Shown piece after piece: positions 20,001-29,100 of a stretch of 64,000 bases of DNA. Source of the stretch: Durusdinium trenchii (taxonomy: Eukaryota; Sar; Dinophyceae; Suessiales; Symbiodiniaceae). The translations under genes were made by a program, and so were the position numbers. The stretch lies in contig CAXAMN010026694.1 in the NCBI GenBank assembly GCA_963970005.1, positions 988,921 through 1,052,920 of the forward strand. Direction: 5' to 3'. Position 1 is the first letter of the stretch. Every line of letters starts with the position of its first letter. The notes below the pieces were generated by a model. The model was not told the origin of the DNA. It did no database searches and saw only the letters and a list, made by a program, of their open reading frames with translations.

Positions 20001-20354
20001 AGCAACGAGCGCCTTTCTGTGAAGCGTTCCACCACCAAGTTCCCCCTAATGTTAATAAATATGCAATTGTCTTCCGTGCTGTCCAGGGCACGAGTGGCCG
20101 TGAGGCTGAAGTGGCGCCCCAGGGAAGAGAACACGATTGCAGATGACATCACCAATTCGGTTTTCGATCAAGTCGATTTATCGAAGCGTATCACCATTAG
20201 TTACGCGGACCTTCCTGTTCAAATCATTCACGCACTTTACAAGTCCAAAGCAGAGTTTGACCGGGCGCGTGAGTCTCAGCGCACCATTGCTCGGTCTCAA
20301 GCACTTCGGGTGGCGGGCATGAAACGGAAGAGGGCTGACAAGACACCGTGGTGA
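17019..20354 (+). CDS. pol: methyltransferase-like, reverse transcriptase and RNase H
   Basis: Copies element RNA into DNA. Residue numbers count from the TTG at 17067. Residues ~10-240 resemble a cytosine-C5 DNA methyltransferase: LFAGKRRQ (~13), SPPCNTFSRAR (~77, Pro-Cys of motif IV) and WFLLEHPEDLG (~145, where ENV is usual); motif I is degenerate. A Thr/Pro-rich linker with a 60-base internal repeat follows. The RT has motif A VSADIKAAHRLVKI (~663), motif B GTFGISSAPYWW (~698) and YVDD (~733). RNase H residues lie in STSAELLATLAAL (~942), GTDNRSNE (~975) and ENTIADDI (~1022). No ATG sits before the domain; expression as a gag fusion across the TGA is the simplest explanation. The frame is intact. 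Confidence 0.85.
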   Translation, partial: REDGAPSPSIGADPRALPLAFCPEVKVMYLFAGKRRQADVGSCLNKMHSEGRIALQLIEFDIERSETHDLRSNDLWDQISARLREGGWFLIVSPPCNTFSRARFQWRLHPGPRPLRSRTWPQGFPWLSSSNQGIVNEANEFVLRCLDACSVAVQHGGWFLLEHPEDLGRVHDEVPGTIWQWDEVHNLFAWCGGFTCAIHQCQFGAPTSKPTRLMTNFELRDTRCHSGFPRFDPSFRYLGPLPRTCGHVHETKLVGKQNDQWKTSPSAAYPPDMCQFIAEAIFVAVASFGGGSETGKNGPCKTGPCVDNTKVTAATAKTNGPCVDNTKVPVAIAETEASHTLADSNKGLKPSPVTPPQTPVIDLTCDPPVHVASQGNAHPSTPADEAESFDLEACSNFGHPIKVEWDACERDFIDGFGLCSPTRWPPAARGRRRSVAMKHLAAETFSLLRETVQQCIPDVRTAAFALVTGKYQTSPFAGEPLESLRARWGGLLADPADALVIDKDQPFLLRGLAQWLSVFEDPDAGWLVDAEDSFATGVPLGVDAPLPRSPQVFPEKVRHRKLDDSDFNPVASNYPSAQLSTSELESKFREEELLGRMYPTRYSVLREEYGEDRIRIASMAAIAKPDGSVRPLHDGTHSVQVNNRIVYKDQIQCPGPPEVASVVRESVETREAPFCVSADIKAAHRLVKIRQKDWPYMACKADSNSSTVWVNKVGTFGISSAPYWWSKLFALVGRFVGHVMGTAWFFHLVYVDDLHGSFTGSSKFLRLWIWVLAFELVGTPFAYRKFRGGFASEFVGYQMRYDLNEVGISVRRGEWLTKWIRSAEEKRFVVVTRDFAEFLGRLGFVAQLLVWLKPHLAPLFAWSAATSASTVAKLPEVVILTLKYLLSEFSVESYMVSARRPKVFTGEQFRTDAKRTDDQVVLGGWEVSSGRWFQICLDESSAPYLFRPGKGAQWASTSAELLATLAALVAFGWTGVANSRKSLELCLAAGTDNRSNERLSVKRSTTKFPLMLINMQLSSVLSRARVAVRLKWRPREENTIADDITNSVFDQVDLSKRITISYADLPVQIIHALYKSKAEFDRARESQRTIARSQALRVAGMKRKRADKTPW
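17910..18012 (+). repeat. internal 60-base direct repeat in pol
   Basis: GGTCCTTGTGTAGACAACAC occurs twice, 60 bases apart, giving a repeated GPCVDNTKV peptide in the linker between the methyltransferase-like and RT domains. The period is a multiple of three, so the frame is kept. Confidence 0.85.
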
Positions 20355-20480
20355 CCGGCCTGGTCGCCATGCGCTTCGTAGGGGGTGCACAATCTCCTGG
20401 CGACCACATTACTGCAGGAGACAGCACTCTTTCGTTGCATTCGTTCGTAGGGCCTGCAACTTTCGTGGAGGATTGAGACC

Positions 20481-20490
20481 NNNNNNNNNN
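20481..20490. other. assembly gap (10 N)
   Basis: Ten N characters. The plus-strand DIRS-like element and the minus-strand helicase meet here. The open frame that crosses it is artificial, and the true order and orientation on its two sides are not proven. Confidence 0.99.
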
Positions 20491-23238
20491 CACGCACACT
20501 CCTCTCTCTCTCCCTCTTAACTCTAAGCACAGCGTAGCAACTGCATAACCATAGACGAGGTCATGCAAGACCGTTCCACCAGGCAGGTGGGGCCCTTCTC
20601 TCAGGCTGGCAATTTCCGCCTTGGTCAAGTGCGTCAGAGCAGCTAAGACGAGACGTAAGCGCCTCACCTTGCCTTGATGGTATTCTGCGAGACAGACCGG
20701 TAGAGGGCCTAACCACATTGGGTGGGGCAGAAGCGCCTGCTGGAAGACTATCGTGGCTTGTGCCACCTGTGTGGCTGTAAGGTCCAGCGAGCCTCGAATA
20801 GTGGGTTCTTTGTTGTCATAAGTATATATCGTTTGGACACCATGCAAAAGGGCTGCCAGAACCTGCAGGGCCCCAGGCATCCCTTGCATGTTCAGCGGAC
20901 AGGCTAGGATGGTGAGGTCGGTGGCTCGGCTGTATGCCACATTTGCTCGTGTGAAGCACTCCTGGTCATAATCCAGGTTGTGCCCTTCGCCACTAAGGAA
21001 GGTTGACGCCCCGTGAATAACGATGCAGTGTTTGGCCGTAGCACCTGCAACTTTGACTGCGGTTTCTGCATTAGCCTTTTTGTCTGCAATGGTGAAGTAA
21101 TTGCGTAGATTCGTAGCCCCTTCCCGGGTGGTTGTAAGGGCCAAGATGTCGTCGGTGTCGGCTCCTGCTTTGGTAAGTTGGTCTTCGAGATGTTGATACA
21201 CTCGCACAGTAGGGTCATTTCTTGGGTTATGCCTTGCATGCACGTTGGGCGAAGCATGGCGCCAGTGGACAAATCTTAGGCCTGAGGCAATCAGGTGATC
21301 CTCTCGAATGGAGGTGGTACCTATTTGCCAGGTGTCTCCCATTCGGCTGCGCAACATGGGATACTGAATTCCTATTAACGGCTCATACACTTCTTGGGCA
21401 ACCCTTGCGCTCGTTGGCAACATTAAACTCCAGCGGCGCGGGCTTGCGACTCCCGATCTCTCGGCCGCATTTTGCGCCTGTCGGAAGTCGAGCGGGCTGT
21501 CCGGGCTGGTGGCTGCATAACCTAGACCAACAAGAAGTCCTTCCGGGAGATCCAGATCCACTCTGGAGAGGTCCTTGTAGGTGGACTGTAACTGACAGGC
21601 GAACGAAGACGTGGCCTTGACCTTCTCCGGGCGGAACCAGTTACTCCCCAATGGCCTGTGGCCCACTGCGGTAGCCGCTTCTTCGAGATCACTATGGCCA
21701 AAGCCTCGACCGTGCCGGAGGAGCATGTGAAAGACACCTGGTATCTCATGTGGCATGTACCAGGTAGTGGGGGCTCGTAGCCCAATGGGAGCTTTGAGTA
21801 AGAGCGTGCGATGAGCTCTCTGTCCATCGGCTACTCCACCAGGGCTCTGTTTGGGATCACCAAGCAGCAGTCGAAAGAAGGGTTGTCGGGGAACTGTCGG
21901 CGCGAAGGCAGATTTGAGGTCCATATCCTGCTGTGCCTCTTCACTAACGAGCAGGTCCACATTCTCCATATGAGTGTTGAGTGTGGAGTGAGTTTGTCCT
22001 TTTTGGCCCCAGACAAGCCCAGTAGTGACAATAACGACATGGCAGCCGGGGATGTATGGAGCCGCGTCGCTTGCACGCAGGTCGTAGGCAGTGCAGGCTG
22101 TGTTAGTTTCTGCCTCTCCTCTGCTAACTGGCCGAACAAAATATCTCTGGTGGTCTGGCTCCAGGTCAAAAGCAGTGAGCAATTTGGTGATTGCCCGACC
22201 AGCCGGATTCTCTTTACGCACGACTGCAATTTTGAGGTGAGTGGTAAGAGCAAGCCAGGCGAGGAGGAAAGTCAGGGATCGAGTTTTACCAGCACCAAAG
22301 ACACCTGCTACTGCCAGGGTAGATCTGCCAGATCGGAGAGCCAGCGCTAGGCTGGAGGCCATCGAGACTATGTGGCCATTATCTTGCCGGGCGGCTGTGC
22401 CTAGGGCAACAGCAAAACCAGCCGCTTGAGGACAGTGCTGTAGAGTACTACCTGTGGTCAGCAACTGGAAGAGGGCATGCAAGCTCTGCAATAGGACTAC
22501 TGTACATTCAAGCTGATACGGAATGGGCACTTGGCCGGGGATGCCCAACACAGTGGGTTTGTGTTCTGCCGCTAGGCTGGCCATTTGCAGCAGGTGGTCA
22601 GCAGTGACAGTGTCTCCCGCTTCCGCAATGGCCAACACCCGGAACTTATTTGCGCTAGGTTCTAGCACACGTAGGCTAGGTGGGAAGGCCCATGGTGCTG
22701 GGCACGCTAGTCCGGTTTCGGTTGGCGTGGGCAGCGGCACAAAATCTTCCGGGAACGGTACTAAGGCAACGTCCCAGTGCCGAGGGCTGCTCAATCGTCG
22801 GAGCTTCTCACTTGGCGATTCCTCTCCTTTTCGTTTCCGCGAGGGAGTCACAAAGGCAAGCAGGAGTGCTAAGACTGAGTAGCACGTGCCGTGCTCCTCC
22901 AGAACCAGTCGATAGGCCTTTCCAGCCTGCGAGCCCATATGGACCGTACTTGAGGGGCTGCTCGCTAGTTGGTCAAAATTACAGCTCTGGAAGTGCGCTG
23001 GGCAAAAGATAGCCGTTTGTGACCACGAAGGAAAGGCAATGCGATATTCACGCATGCCCTGCAACCCGGTAGCTGTTGGTGTGATATCCACGAAGAGGCC
23101 AAACTTTCGAACCGTGGGACTACTCCATAGTTCCTGTCTTGTGGTGGCTTCTTCGACAAAGGTAAGCTGCGGGAGAAATAGGGCTAGAATGACAAACACT
23201 TCCCGGAACGGGATAGGTGCCAAGAGGTCTCGAGCCAT
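20491..23238 (-). CDS. superfamily 1 helicase, C-terminus lost at the gap
   Basis: Predicted ATP-driven nucleic-acid unwinding. About 916 codons from ATG to the gap. Walker A is GVFGAGKTRS (~315), the Walker B position reads LLVSEEAQQD (~437, EEAQ instead of DEAQ), motif III is LLGDPKQ (~459), and a late block has VAYSRATDLTILACP (~770), matching motif VI of UPF1-like SF1 helicases. Residues 1-300 are unassigned. The frame appears to continue to 20224, but beyond the gap it only reads the antisense of the neighbouring element. It lies in the same frame as the hydrolase gene, separated by one TGA and nine sense codons before the ATG. Confidence 0.75.
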
Positions 23239-23265
23239 CTCCGTCAGCCATTGGGCACACGCACT

Positions 23266-25143
23266 TCAATTGCCTTTGCCGACCCGAAAGTTTTTCAGCA
23301 GTAGGGCCTGCGCTTCTTCCATGGAGGCAATTTGCTGTCCTGCCACGCAGCTTTGCAGCAGCATAAGCAATTCTTTGTCGGGTCGGTGGAGGTTGGACAC
23401 CAACAAGCTGATAGCTCCTTCCCAATCATCGCTTGTCATTACCGTTTCAAAGCGAACCCAGGAGGCCAAACGCATAGGGGCAGCGATTCGATCACGGCGA
23501 GGAACAACAGCAGGGTGTGTGAGTTTCAGAGTAGCCAGACTGACTTTGCCTGTAGGGAGTTGGCACTGTAGCCAGTGCCAGTAACAGTGTTTGTGCTTAC
23601 CCATCCACCTTGCAGAGTCTTCTACATACGTGACGTGCAGGGATCGTTGCAACATGTCAAGCTCGTTATCTGTCGGCTTCCAGTCACACAAGCAATCTTC
23701 AGCAGCATGGACAAGATAGTAGTTGCGCCTGTCAGGCTCTGCAGTGGCAACGAGTGCCGCTAATACACTCTTCGGCATTGCAATGGCGCCTAGGCGCGCT
23801 GTGATCTGACTGGCTGGCCAGAGGCAACGAATTGCTAAGGCAATCACTGCTCCCGTGTAGCTGCCTGCACTGAAGCCGTTCACCGTAAAGTGGGTGGGAT
23901 TTTCCTGATCAGCCAGCCGAAGACACCCAAGCACTGGCAAGTAGGCAATAAGTCGTAGCGGCTGTAACGAAAGTAGTTTCCACCAAAGACCACTGAGAAA
24001 GGCCTGGTGTGGCAGCCGTCGGTGAGCTGGGAGCAGCCGGGCTGCTTTCAGCACATGTTGCGTACGTTGGTACAGGAGGGCTGCCTTGCCATACCCGAGG
24101 TCTTCCCATTTCTGGCAAGGGTTCTGCGTGAGCGAGAAGAGGGTGGCGACTTCATGTACACCTGTCGACCAGCCATAGGCAACACCCCATTCCTGATCTT
24201 TAGCGACATCTGCGGGGGAGAGTGACGGCCCGTAGACTTGACTTTCCCCCACAGGCGGACACATGCAATGGAAGTGCGGGGGGACCTCCCCTTCAAGGGC
24301 TCCGCCCCCAAGACCACCACAATTGATCTGAAATACTGAGGGTAAGGGTGGGATGTTATGACCAATCCAGTACTCGTTGAGTCGTGCAATCATCCACAGG
24401 ACAGTGACCCACAGTATTTCACCCTGCTGACGCTGGTAGATGGCTTCAAACACTTGTGGTGCAATACCTTCCAAGGGCATAAACGAGCCTTGGAGTTGAT
24501 AAAGCAAGTCATTGTTGGCTTGTAGAAACTGCTCTTTTTCTCCCGGGACAAGACACTTGGGGTGAGCCAGAGCAACTTGCAGTTGCTCATACGGACATGC
24601 TTCAATGTCCTTGTGGATTGCAACAACCCCTCGTAGCTTGGCGACTTGACTCCAGGGCACAAAGAGGGGAGGAGACAGCCGTTGCGGACAGGGGATACAT
24701 GGACTAGGGTCAGGTGCCTGACTACCCTGTGTCGAGTCTCGTTCGATTGCTTTAGTGAGTCGATCTGCTCTTCTGGCAGAAGTGTCAGACGAGGGCGTGG
24801 AAACTGACTCCACGTCTGCATCACCGTCCTCTGCCGGAAGACAGCTAAGGCTGTCCCCCTGCAGTTGTGCTGGAAAGAGTTCAGTCGCTTGCGGACGAAT
24901 CGCCCGCCACTTTAGTAGCAGGCAGAAGCGCAAAGCACTGTTCCCAGCTACTCCAGAGAAGTAGCTTGTAAATTTGCACCCACCTACTGGTTTCCAAGTC
25001 TCAATGACCCATGCTGGGGGCAGATTAGGCATGCCGAGTATAGCAATCGGCAGCGTTTCCCAACCCTGCAGCTCCAATTCTCGTAAGGCAGCCTGCGCTC
25101 CAACTTTGGCCTTGCCAAAGGCATGAAATATGGCAGGTCGCAT
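23266..25143 (-). CDS. ORF4, predicted alpha/beta-hydrolase
   Basis: A 625-residue protein starting at ATG. The C-terminal third shows an alpha/beta-hydrolase pattern in the right order: nucleophile elbow NGFSAGSYTGAVIAL (Ser ~425), acid in LVHAAEDCLCDW (~482) and His in WMGKHKHCYWHW (~516). This predicts a serine esterase, lipase or peptidase-like activity; the substrate is unknown. Residues 1-400 are not recognised, apart from an Asp/Glu/Ser-rich linker (~120-150). Esterase domains of another fold are known in ORF1 of some CR1-type LINEs, so a hydrolase in a retroelement is not without precedent. Fragments of its N-terminus recur at 36.87-37.2 and 48.23-48.30 kb. It ends in a TGA in frame with the helicase. 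Confidence 0.65.
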   Translation of the reverse strand: MRPAIFHAFGKAKVGAQAALRELELQGWETLPIAILGMPNLPPAWVIETWKPVGGCKFTSYFSGVAGNSALRFCLLLKWRAIRPQATELFPAQLQGDSLSCLPAEDGDADVESVSTPSSDTSARRADRLTKAIERDSTQGSQAPDPSPCIPCPQRLSPPLFVPWSQVAKLRGVVAIHKDIEACPYEQLQVALAHPKCLVPGEKEQFLQANNDLLYQLQGSFMPLEGIAPQVFEAIYQRQQGEILWVTVLWMIARLNEYWIGHNIPPLPSVFQINCGGLGGGALEGEVPPHFHCMCPPVGESQVYGPSLSPADVAKDQEWGVAYGWSTGVHEVATLFSLTQNPCQKWEDLGYGKAALLYQRTQHVLKAARLLPAHRRLPHQAFLSGLWWKLLSLQPLRLIAYLPVLGCLRLADQENPTHFTVNGFSAGSYTGAVIALAIRCLWPASQITARLGAIAMPKSVLAALVATAEPDRRNYYLVHAAEDCLCDWKPTDNELDMLQRSLHVTYVEDSARWMGKHKHCYWHWLQCQLPTGKVSLATLKLTHPAVVPRRDRIAAPMRLASWVRFETVMTSDDWEGAISLLVSNLHRPDKELLMLLQSCVAGQQIASMEEAQALLLKNFRVGKGN

Positions 25144-25195
25144 TCGGTTGCGTGGCAGCGCACTGGCTCCAGTGGACTGTGCTTGCTGCGGTTGC

Positions 25196-25804
25196 CTATC
25201 GAAATAACCAGACCTGCGTTATATTCCAAGTGGGCCTAATTCTGGCTGACTGCTCGTGGAGGGGAGTGGGACAACTTTGTGGCAACAGCCAGGGCGGGAT
25301 CGGTGGTGTTGGACGGGCTGGGGCAGCAGGTACTGCCGGAAGAGTATACATCTGTGAAAAAGGGAAGGAAGCTAAGGCTTCCCCTGGTTCTGGAGGTCTG
25401 GCCTGTCCTCGCCCTACTGCCCAGCCATGAGGAGAGAGACATTCTGCTTGCTGGAGGATGCGATAAACCATCGCCCTTTGCGGGGCACACCGCCCATGCA
25501 AGAGAACACCATCATGTGTAATGTGCGGTGAATCTTCAAAGGGAAAAAGAACCTGCCCACTGGTAAGCACCAGGGAGGATCGGCGCATCTCAGCTGGCAC
25601 TGCGACTAATTGCATCTCCGATATACGAGCGCATGTACCATCGTCCAAAGGAGTCCGTGGGAAGCCAGCAACAGCCAGACGCAGCGGAAGTTGCCTCTGA
25701 GCTAGCATCACGTCGGTCTGGACAAAGTGCACTTCTCCATCAGGGTGTCTATAAACCAGGCGAGCAAAGGGAGTGAGGTCCAGTCCCCCAGGCCCAATCT
25801 CCAT
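25196..25804 (-). CDS. ORF3, conserved element protein of unknown function
   Basis: About 202 residues from the ATG at 25804; the open frame extends upstream to a stop near 25891 and includes a hydrophobic WVWTLVLIL stretch if a non-ATG start is used. I do not recognise a family. Two blocks recur elsewhere: IGPGGLDLTPFA resembles VGPEGVALTPFA at 44.5 kb, and FEDSPHITHDGVLLHG resembles FADSPHITQEGFIIHG at 37.4 kb. Conservation of both blocks supports a real protein. It lies between the RT gene and the hydrolase gene, 52 bases before the latter, in another frame. Confidence 0.65.
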   Translation of the reverse strand: MEIGPGGLDLTPFARLVYRHPDGEVHFVQTDVMLAQRQLPLRLAVAGFPRTPLDDGTCARISEMQLVAVPAEMRRSSLVLTSGQVLFPFEDSPHITHDGVLLHGRCAPQRAMVYRILQQAECLSPHGWAVGRGQARPPEPGEALASFPFSQMYTLPAVPAAPARPTPPIPPWLLPQSCPTPLHEQSARIRPTWNITQVWLFR

Positions 25805-25810
25805 TGTCAA

Positions 25811-26192
25811 GGCACGTTCAGCTGACCCTGTGCTCCGGTCAGTGAGGATCAGGACTAAGGTCCAAACCCACTCAAATAGGATGAGATATTACTATATGGG
25901 ACAGTGGCTGTAGAAACAATCCGCCCGTGATGGCTGCCTTGTCTTTCGCAGCAGCTTGAGCCCAGGTAGCGGAATCATAAAAGAGACAACGATCCAGGCA
26001 AGGCACAAAAACACTAACAGACAAAGAATAAACAAGGCAAGCGACGAAAGCAAGAACAGACAAGGGAGGGAGGAGCCGAATGAGTCCATTCACGAAAACT
26101 ATGACCCCAGGCTAGAGGTAACCACGAAAAAAGGTAAACGGGGGGAGTAGCTAAAAAAGTGGTTCCCTAGTTTTGTTCGCATAAGTCGCGAA
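25811..26192 (-). other. spacer between RT gene and ORF3
   Basis: A ~380-base gap in an otherwise packed element. Apart from the upstream extension of ORF3 I see no convincing frame. It includes a purine-rich stretch (26060-26150). In the second locus the corresponding interval is longer and holds a 276-codon frame (44938-45768). Confidence 0.5.
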
Positions 26193-29100
26193 TTATCGTA
26201 TGCGTCGCCGCTTGGTAGTTTGTACTTTTATTCTTTTCATGAGTCGTTGTTCAAGGGCATCCTGTTGCTCTGGGTGCGCACCAGTGAAAATGCGTTTTCT
26301 GTGTATGCGCACTACAGCAGGGAGAGGCCGCTGAGAGGAGGCATGGGAAAGTGAGCCGATGACAGGGGCCGCAGAAGTACATTCTGATAGCAGTTGGGCA
26401 AGTTTGGGTTGCAAAGGATCACACCTCATCAGTGGCGGCTCGGCAGGGTCGAAGCCAAAGTTATGGCAGAGATGAGTATGAAGGGCTGTAAGCGATTCAT
26501 TCTCCGGTCGAGGGGCAACCCAGAAGCCATCATGCAACCAAATGGCCGAAGCGAAGCCTACCCGAGGTTGTAAGAAGGAATAGGCAGCCCATGTAACCTG
26601 CTGTTCAAGGACCTCGAAGTAGTGAAAAGGAGCCCCTCGCCCTGTCCGCTCTGGACCAATAGGGCACCATGAGGGAGGGTGACGCATGGCATAACGGCTG
26701 GCAGCGAACACTTCCCGAGCAAAGCTCACCAGATGATGTGACAGCTCCGTTCGTATACGCTTTTTGAGGTACTCTATTGCCTCCTGCGGAGTGGCACTGT
26801 TGATTATAACTAGTGGCCATGTCTTTACCAGGGGGCCAATTTCATCCTCTGCAATGTGTGCCCGAAGAGCTCCTCTGAGGTAGTCTCTCGCTTGCGCGAT
26901 TGGCAGTAATGCTAGGTGAACCTCAGCTGCCTTGCATTGCCGTCGCATGAGCTCATAGTGCGCTCCACTAATATCCATCTCCCAATGCGAATTGCCAAAG
27001 AGGAGCAGCCGAACCTGCCGTGGCAGCCGCTGCGCTGCATTGCCAACTGAGTAGAACCGGCCTCCCAAGGCATCCACTGTGGGCTTGTACCCTACGCTGA
27101 GGCAATGAGAGGACGCTACTGCTAGGGCAATATAGTCCATTGCAACCCATTTGTAGCGCGGATGCCGCCGGAGTAGTGTGTGCATCTCCTGAGGAGTAGG
27201 GCAAGGGCACTCCGTGAGGACGAAAGCAGGGACTTGCGATGCATCTCCCTGCTGGATGATGAAACCCAAAGCTTGTGCTAATTGAAACGGCGGGAGCGCC
27301 GCATGATGTAAGGGAACAAGTGGGTTGCCCCCTGCTTCCTTAGCCGCAGTACTGGCCTGACCAGCAAAGTAGTCTGCTAGACGATTGCACTCCCTTGGCA
27401 GATAGACCAGGCGGAACAGACAAGGCGCTCGGGCAAGCAATTGCTGGCATTGTTCTAAGATAGCGACAACAGCGGGTTTTTTGATTCTTCCTTTGTACTG
27501 AAGATAATTAATGACAGGCAAAATGTCTCCCTGCACCACAACACTGTCAATGGGGATGCCTCTTGACATGCAGGAGACATAGTACTCAAATGCAAGGTTA
27601 ATGGCAGCTCGACAGGCATGTGCTTCTGCTACGACGTTATCAGAACAAGACAGCAAGGGGATGGAAAGCCACTGGACAAGAGAGGTGGAGGACGACGTGA
27701 CATGTAGCAGGCTAACTCCTGCCCCCCCTGTTTGTGTGTGCTTATGTGCAGAGCCGTCGAATTGCACAAGACAACCTTGCCATTCTTGTGGTTCACCGAG
27801 CAGGAGAACTGTATTTGCAGACAGATCATCCGTGGCTTGCAAACGTAAATGTGTGGCTCCACAGTGGCACAAGAAGGGTACGAGACATGCGGTAGCAGTA
27901 GGGAAAGGGAGCTTTCTGTGTTGTGACAGAAGCAACCGGAGACGGTGGTCATTCTTAGCGAAGGTGGCAATCGTGTCTCCTTTAGCAAAGGACTGAGTCG
28001 TTGCAAGCCCCTTAGGAGGGAGCAGTGCAGCTTCAAGTACGACCATGGGGAATCGCTGCAACTTAACTTTGGTAGAGTCAGTACACGCCGTACTGCTGGA
28101 TTGTGGTGGAGCACGGAAGTACCTGAGCAGCATGCTAGGCAGCGAAAGGTAGATACGCTGCCATAGATCAAGCACGTGGTGCGAGACCGTGCGGTTGTGT
28201 ACACACGAAATGTCCGGTCGGAGTCCGCCGCATTCGGTAACTAATCGCCGAAGATGGAAAAGCATATAGCAAAGTGCTACTCCGATGCTGCGGGATGGTA
28301 CTTTGCGCCAGTTAATCTCTGGCGCAGGAGCAACCCACAAGGCCAGCCAGGTGAGGTGTACAACGGGGCAAAAGGATAACCAATGATCGATAGAGTTGAA
28401 GCCACACTGACAGAGTACGCAGGGAACATACGAGTCAAGCGCTCGACAGCCTGCAGAGGACAGCAGGCGAGAGAACGCAGGAGGCAGTTGCTTGGGCTCA
28501 GGCACGATAACTTGATGGAAGTGCAGAAGGTTCTTACTCTCATCAGAAAGGTTATTCAAAGCAAGGTCCATTGGAGTAGCAGGCAGGAAGCAAGTCGGGC
28601 AAAGTGCTCCATGCCCTGGTCCGCACGGAAAGCATCGTGTAAGGTTGTTACACCATACGCAGGGTTGGCTACGACTGAGTTTGCCTCTGAGGGGCAACCA
28701 GAAATCAGCATCTTCTCCTAGAGCCCATCGCAAGACAGCATATCGTGGCACTGCCCCTACCTGAGTGGTAGGCAGGTCCGCTAACCAGTCTAAGAAAAGA
28801 ATAGAGGGACCCATGGCCCAGCCATTCTTGTATATTCGCGCAGCCAAATGCCTATGAGAGGCTGCAAGAAGTTTGTTAATGGCAAGTTGCTTGAACAGCT
28901 GTTTGAAGCCACTCGCTCTCTGCGCAGGCGTGTTGTTTTGTCTTAAGAGGGCTAGGAGCCGCTGTATGTCTTCGGCAGGAAGTTGCTGCTGCCAGTATTT
29001 CCAGCATTGCTGGATTTGTGTGGCATAGGAACCTACTTGTTCCTCTGCAAAGGACCTATGCCCTTGCCGTAAGTAGCGTCCAAAGAGGGAAATCGCCTGC

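Larger units (their letters stand above)
12950..20480 (+). mobile_element. DIRS-like tyrosine-recombinase retroelement, truncated by a gap
   Basis: Three plus-strand genes follow one another: tyrosine recombinase, gag with a CCCH zinc finger, and a methyltransferase-like/RT/RNase H protein. An RT with a YVDD box and RNase H together with a tyrosine recombinase, and without integrase or endonuclease, defines a DIRS-type element. Known DIRS-like elements usually place the recombinase last, so this may be the end of one copy followed by the start of a tandem second copy, or a rearranged family. Terminal repeats were not found; the 3' side is cut by the gap at 20481. The upstream neighbour is a P fragment, so the element may have inserted near a P-LRR module. 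Confidence 0.75.

Noticed and set aside
17067..20354. Reading pol as a retroviral or Ty3-type polyprotein
   Set aside because: No protease or DDE integrase; a tyrosine recombinase is nearby, so DIRS-type is the better call.
20224..20480. C-terminal extension of the helicase frame across the N gap
   Set aside because: It crosses 10 Ns and then reads the antisense of the DIRS-like pol and its 3' flank; not real coding sequence.
27629..28204. 191-codon minus-strand frame within the RT gene
   Set aside because: Out-of-frame shadow; the RT/RNase H frame carries all catalytic motifs.
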